Origin: Diphasiastrum complanatum
Taxonomy: Eukaryota > Streptophyta > Lycopodiopsida > Lycopodiales > Lycopodiaceae
NCBI GenBank assembly: GCA_029204225.1
Contig: CM055096.1
Span: 77,317,236-77,381,235 of the forward strand
Length of the DNA: 64,000 nt
Reading direction: 5' to 3'
Positions 59,784 to 64,000 of this stretch are shown here, one piece after another. Both the position numbers and the translations under genes were made by a program. How positions within the stretch are numbered: position 1 is the first letter of the stretch; each line of letters opens with the position of its first letter. Under the pieces are notes generated by a model, which saw nothing but the letters and a program-made list of their open reading frames with translations, was not told where the DNA came from and did not search any database.

Positions 59784-59795
59784 GCTCTGATACCA
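59784..59795 (-). promoter_or_regulatory. tRNA-Met primer-binding site of an unassigned minus-strand LTR element
   Basis: Minus strand TGGTATCAGAGC, perfect. To its right, TGTAGCGCAGGCATCCC (59,798) could be the LTR end seen on the plus strand. The tandem repeats at 59,190-59,555 would lie in its leader. No gag or second LTR is visible, so it is an isolated 5' end. Confidence 0.65.
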
Positions 59796-59797
59796 CA

Positions 59798-60241
59798 TGT
59801 AGCGCAGGCATCCCAAAGGGAGCCGGGAACCACGACTTAGCTTCCCAGCCTTCAACTCTTGCCATTTCAAACCCACTTGATACACAAGCAGCCAACTCGC
59901 CAAGAATGATCAAACTTAACCAGCTTGAAGTTCCGAAAACCAACATTGAGATCCAACCTGGCGCCATGCCAGATCGGGGGTCCCGATGTGGGTGACTTCC
60001 CTCCAAGCAAGCCACCCGACATACATCAAACTTAACCAACTCGAAGCTTCGTTACAAACGAGTAACATCCATTCCAAGCAAGCGGTCTAACTTACATCAG
60101 ACTTAACCAACTAAAAGCTTCGTCACAAGCACTGGAAGCCAACCTGGCGCCATGCCAGACTGGACAACCATAAACAGGTAACTTCCACCCAAGAAAGCCA
60201 TCCAACTCAACCGACAGGTTAGAGCCCTCCCCAAGAACTTA
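59798..60241 (-). repeat. Putative LTR of the same element, with internal repeats
   Basis: Contains two diverged copies of a block with CAACCTGGCGCCATGCCAGA (59,955 and 60,140), GTGACTTCC/GTAACTTCC and CATCA-ACTTAACCAACT. The right boundary is unknown. Confidence 0.5.
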
Positions 60242-60516
60242 ATCCATTTACGTTCATGCAAGGAACACTCAGAACCACAAGTCGTGACAGATATGCTTGC
60301 ATCCGTAGTAGGATAGTTCTTAAATTTGAGGAGGTATAATGTCGAAGTTATCTCTTTTCTTCTAGTTTTTGTCTTGTGCATCAAGATCTGCTCAAGTTGA
60401 AGGATTTCTTCGGTTCCTTGAACTTCTGATGGTTCAGAATCTGTAAATCCTTCTGATTCCGGACCCATTTACGTTCATGCAAGGAACACTCAGAACCACA
60501 AGTCGTGACAGATATG
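60242..60516 (-). other. 51-bp direct repeats bracketing a chromodomain-like coding piece
   Basis: CATTTACGTTCATGCAAGGA through CGTGACAGATATG occurs at about 60,245-60,292 and again at 60,466-60,516. Between them the minus strand encodes SEPSEVQGTEEILQLEQILM, TLYLLKFKNYPTTDA, which resembles a gypsy chromodomain (EPEEIL...YLVKFKNYP-EDA-W). Confidence 0.6.
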
Positions 60517-61469
60517 GAAACAACCAGTTCCCGGACCAAATGGTCCCGACAGCATACCCCTGGCGCCATAGACCGAATGGTCCCGACGGCATACCGCTGG
60601 CGTCCCGGGATACGACCCTCAGCTATGTGCCAACTTAAAAATTTTGAAGAGGCCTTACAACTGGCGCTTCACCGAACACTGAAACCCAGAAGGTAATCAG
60701 AGTCAGTTTGAGGAAAATCCCATTTTATTGATAAATCTGAGAAGGTTACATTTCAAGTGTGTGACCGACCCTAGTCTCCGGGGCGCTAGCATGCCAACGC
60801 GAGTGCCAGGACAACATTCTAGCAAGGGAGGCTAAGACTTGGTTGGAGCTCGCCCTGAGTCGCAACCCGCACTCCCCTATAGTATTGGTGGAATTTGGCA
60901 CCCCCCCTCATACCAAGTACTCTACCCAGGCTGGTAAAGCACATTTTTCTCTCTCTAGAAAGTCATTTTCTTTCTCTAGAACTTATTGATCCCCAGGCTT
61001 CCTTTAATCATTCCTAGATCATGTGAGGTGATTGGACATCGATCTGAGCTCTCTGGACTTTGCTAGAACCGATCAAAGATTTTCAGCCATAGGAACTTGG
61101 CGCGGGCTGGATTTTGGTCACAGTGGCGCTGGAAGCAGCACCGACGCCATTGGCATCGGGAGCAGTAGGGGCGTTGCTGGCACCGGGGACAATGTTGGCA
61201 CGAGTGGCGCCGGAAGTAAAGCTTGTAAAGGTAGCTTTACAACAGGCGGGTAGGATGGTGGATGAAAATGGCAAGTGAATACGGTGTCTGTTCGGTGGCT
61301 ACAGTGTAAAGAGAGTGAAGCAATGGGAGTTCTGTTGAATGTATTCCCTACGACTCAATGCAGTTCTCATGGTGGAGAGCGGTCACTATGGTGCAATACG
61401 ATTGTTACGGCTGGAAGGTGGTTGCAATGACTGTAGAGTGTTTGATTATGGTCTCAATGGTTCAAGGGT
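60517..61469. other. Unassigned, relatively GC-rich DNA
   Basis: GGTCCCGACGGCATACC-type short repeats lie near 60,540-60,600 and GGCGC/GGCAC-rich degenerate repeats near 61,100-61,220. Frames there are alanine/glycine-rich low complexity with no domain. Confidence 0.4.
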
Positions 61470-62204
61470 CGGTTGAGATCTGAGATCATCCGTCAGTTGA
61501 GAACTGATGCGAGGGCGTCAGTCGAGATCTGACGTGAGGTCATCAGTTGAGATCTAACGCGAGGGTGTCGGTCGAGTTCTGACCCGAAGCGTCGGTCGAG
61601 ATCTGATGGGAGGTCGCCGGTTGAGATCTGACGCAAAGCGTCAGTCAAGATTGGAACGAAAACTGTCGGTCGAGATCTGACGCAAGGTCATCTATCAAGA
61701 TCTGATGCGAAGCGTCAGTCGAGACGTGAGCAAATGCATTGGTTGAGATTGTTAGCGGATCCCGTTGGTTGAGATTTCACTGAGGCCATCGGTTGAGATC
61801 CAACTGAGTGCGTCAATCCAGATTCAAGCAACTTGTTGGTTGAGATCTGAACGATTAGCTTCGGCTGAGATTTGATTGAGGGCGTCGATCGAGATCTGAC
61901 TGATAGTGTTGGTCGAGATCTAACTGATGGCGTCAGTCGAGATCTAACTGATGGCATTGGTCGAGATCTAAGTGATGGCGTCGGTCAAGATCTAACTGAT
62001 GGTGTCGATCGAGATCTGATTGATAGTGTCGGTCGAGATCTAACTGATGGCGTCGATCGAGATCTAACTGATGGCGTCGGTCGAGATCTGACTGATGGCA
62101 TCGATCGAGATCTGACTGATGGCGTCGATCCAGATCTAACTGATGGCGTTGGTCAAGATATGACTGATAGTGTCGGTCGAGATCTAACTGATGGCGTAGA
62201 TCGA

Positions 62205-62205
<1 letters not shown>
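61470..62205. repeat. Minisatellite, 24-bp unit (degenerate on the left, regular on the right)
   Basis: The consensus of the right half is GATCTAACTGATGGCGTCGG plus TCGA, repeated about 15 times from 61,860 to 62,205. To the left, diverged units of variable length share GTCGAGATCTGACG. It ends in (GT)n. Confidence 0.92.
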
Positions 62206-62243
<38 letters not shown>

Positions 62244-62252
62244 TGTGTGTAG
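62206..62252. repeat. (GT)n microsatellite
   Basis: GT repeats, one TTTG break, directly after the minisatellite. Confidence 0.95.
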
Positions 62253-62265
62253 ACATATATATATT

Positions 62266-62606
62266 TCTGGCGTGCCACTTAGCATGCCTGCGTGCTATCT
62301 AGCACAACGGCATGTAGCTGAATCTGCTACCAAAAAACATTTATTTTTTTGAAAAGTTCTTCAAAGAAACTTTATTTTTTTTTAAATAAAAAATTTGCAA
62401 GCTAGCACGCCGGCATGCTAACTTTTATAGCTTCAAAAATATTTTTTTTCAATAAAAGTAAACCTATATTTATAGATTAAGAAAGTATTTTGTGATGGAC
62501 CTATTTAGAATTTGATGTATAGTCAAATTTTTAAGTATGCATCAAACCACAATTATTGTTCTTAAAAAATCATGTAGTGGCATAAAAAGAGTAGCACACC
62601 ATGTGA
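62266..62606 (-). repeat. Dispersed repeat with AGCATGCC hairpins, copy 2
   Basis: Inverted match to 45,473-45,799, including TTTCTGGCGTGCCACTTAGC, TAGCACGCCGGCATGCTAAC and TAGCACACCATGTGA. Confidence 0.8.
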
Positions 62607-63506
62607 TATCATTTTTCTAGATCATGGGTAGAAGAAACTCGCAAAAAATCATGGGTAGGCCATGTAAGCAACGGGCATGGGTAGACAGGCGTAGTCAAAT
62701 GGCTCACGAAAAAACTACCAAAACTGGGACATGCACTGACTTGTGTTGCAACAGGCATAGGTGCAACCACAAGTCATGCTATAGTGGGAACAAGCACATA
62801 GACATCGGTCACACTATAGTAGACGCAGGCACATAGACACCAGTCATGCTACAACAGACGTAGACATCAAGATAGTCTATGTAGACATAGAATGTGTTGG
62901 CAGGATGTAGGCTCTACACAAACATAGACTACACTAGTAGGGTGCAGGCCCTACACAGACATAGGTAGTGCTGTAAGTAGGCACAGCCATCAACACACTT
63001 TTCTCACGAAAATAACTATATTGTTGACATAATCACATGAAAAATCATAATAATGTTAACAAAAAATGACCCGTTGGTGACGTTTGGATCGGGCTGTCCG
63101 GTGGAATAGCCCGTCGGGCTCAACAAAAATGCCTGCCAGGCCTATCGAGCGCCCTCAAATATAGCCGGCGGGCACTTTCACTATAGAACAAGGGCGGATC
63201 CCGCCCAATTCCTCACATTTCCAAGCTTTCTTAGAGTTGTTTATGCGATATCTTGCTTCCTAATCCTCTTGCTTGAAATTTTATTTGCGCACGACACTAA
63301 TCTAAGGTAATTAAATTTTATTTTTTGTACTTTAGTGTTAATGGATCTTAGTGTTAGACATGAATCATAACATTTGCTGGATTATGAAATATGCTATTGC
63401 TCTCATGGGAACGAGTCTCCACATGACAACTAGTTAATCCTCTTCATCTCCTTGATGCTTGTGTGCTTGGATCTAGGGTTGAGGGTGGATAGGTTATAGT
63501 TGTGAT
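62607..63506. other. Unassigned DNA
   Basis: Degenerate ACATAG/ACGCAGGCAC repeats lie at 62,690-62,980; near 63,090-63,200 GC-rich CCCGTCGGGC/GCCGGCGGGC words occur. No gene or element recognised. Confidence 0.4.
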
Positions 63507-64000
63507 CAAGTAGCTATCACTTTCGTAATATACAAACTAGAGCACAAATGAACTGATGTCTTTGCAAGGCAATTGCATCATAGTTTACTACATGCTAAAA
63601 TAGCTAAAAAAAAAGAGCAACGAAAGTCGTCAAATGTGGCTGCCAGTTGGCTAGAGTCTGCTGGCATTCATCCAGTTCTTCTCAGTAGTGGAAATTATTA
63701 GGTTGCAAATAGCTCAAGATCTCGCACATTACTCATTTGCTCGATACAAGGTATTCCGCAGATTTCAGAGAGCAATACATAAATCAGGGGTACCGAAGAG
63801 GTCACTCATAAAATTATTTGTACAAGAACAATGCTTGAAACAAAGTAACAGTAACATGAGAACAATCTAAGCCTCCTACATTCTCACAATCATGACCATG
63901 TTTTACCAAATAAAAAGAATAAGACTACGTGGCACTATTGATAACAAGAGAATACTCATAGTAGCCGAAACACATGTACTGAGACTAGGCAATTAGTTAG
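63507..64000 (-). pseudogene. 3' part of a second cysteine-rich gene copy, running off the right edge
   Basis: Reverse complement of 49,725-50,215. It holds the equivalent of exon 2 (63,733-63,755, minus; ending KYLVSSK-stop, one substitution from the gene at 49.3 kb) and about 245 bp of the intron up to the window end. The exon-2 frame and stop are kept, but the acceptor dinucleotide is GG (complement of 63,756-63,757) instead of AG. Exon 1 would begin, going leftwards on the minus strand, past 64,000 (donor near 64,046). Whether the paralogue is functional cannot be judged here. Confidence 0.7.

Noticed and set aside
61470-62205. Regular repeat considered as a CRISPR array
   Set aside because: Units are contiguous with no unique spacers, no cas genes, and the surroundings are eukaryotic.
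61872-62252. Open frame with an octapeptide repeat as a possible repetitive protein gene
   Set aside because: The frame is a by-product of a 24-bp tandem repeat and runs into (GT)n; the opposite strand is equally open. No start context, promoter or domain supports a gene.
62607-63506. GC-rich CCCGTCGGGC words near 63.1 kb as a hAT or other transposon end
   Set aside because: No matching terminal repeat, target duplication or transposase seen.

Overview
The window looks like repeat-dominated nuclear DNA of a land plant with a large genome. The evidence is the density of Ty1/copia and Ty3/gypsy fragments, primer-binding sites complementary to plant initiator tRNA-Met (TGGTATCAGAGC and variants), GT-AG introns, long (TG)n/(TA)n tracts, and one secreted cysteine-rich gene of plant lipid-transfer-protein type. 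A fern or gymnosperm is my guess; the sequence does not fix the clade. There is no sign of bacterial or organellar DNA.

Layout. 1-8.1 kb: a minus copia pol piece, a plus copia gag-protease piece, a minus chromodomain gypsy (about 3.78-6.91 kb) split by a 987-bp inverted-repeat transposon, and a small minus copia (family J) interrupted by an opposite-strand gag-protease piece. 8.1-10 kb: little recognisable. 10-19 kb: a nearly complete minus copia (A) whose reverse transcriptase is split by an internally deleted copia (B, 11,830-16,247). 19.4-25.6 kb: two gypsy pieces in opposite orientation, plus-strand copia fragments G and E, and minus copia piece F. 25.6-33.6 kb: minus copia D with its 5' LTR, split by copia C (to 29,805). 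34-42.5 kb: copia gag P, a GC-rich foldback, a head-to-head pair of related LTRs (elements O and N), then a plus copy of J. 42.5-44.3 kb: a decayed, apparently spliced gene of unknown family, transposase-like in layout. 44.5-45.1 kb: a TRIM-type miniature LTR element. 45-49 kb: non-coding DNA with a roughly 1-kb direct duplication.

49.3-50.0 kb holds the only convincing host gene: a secreted 8-cysteine protein with a TATA box and a 3'-proximal intron. Its intron, second exon and downstream DNA reappear inverted at 63.5-64.0 kb, so a paralogue probably starts just past the right edge. 50.9-59.1 kb is a long imperfect inverted repeat around 4.4 kb of copia and gypsy debris, with dinucleotide tracts at both inner ends. 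59.2-62.3 kb is rich in tandem repeats, including a 24-bp minisatellite open in frame on both strands.

How it works together: there is no operon or pathway here. The structure is retrotransposon insertion into retrotransposon, followed by deletion, inversion and tandem expansion. All element coding regions carry stops, frameshifts, deletions or protease active-site changes; none looks autonomous. Domain calls come from reading translated motifs by eye, and repeat boundaries from visual alignment, so edges are good to a few bases at LTR/PBS/PPT signals and to tens of bases elsewhere.
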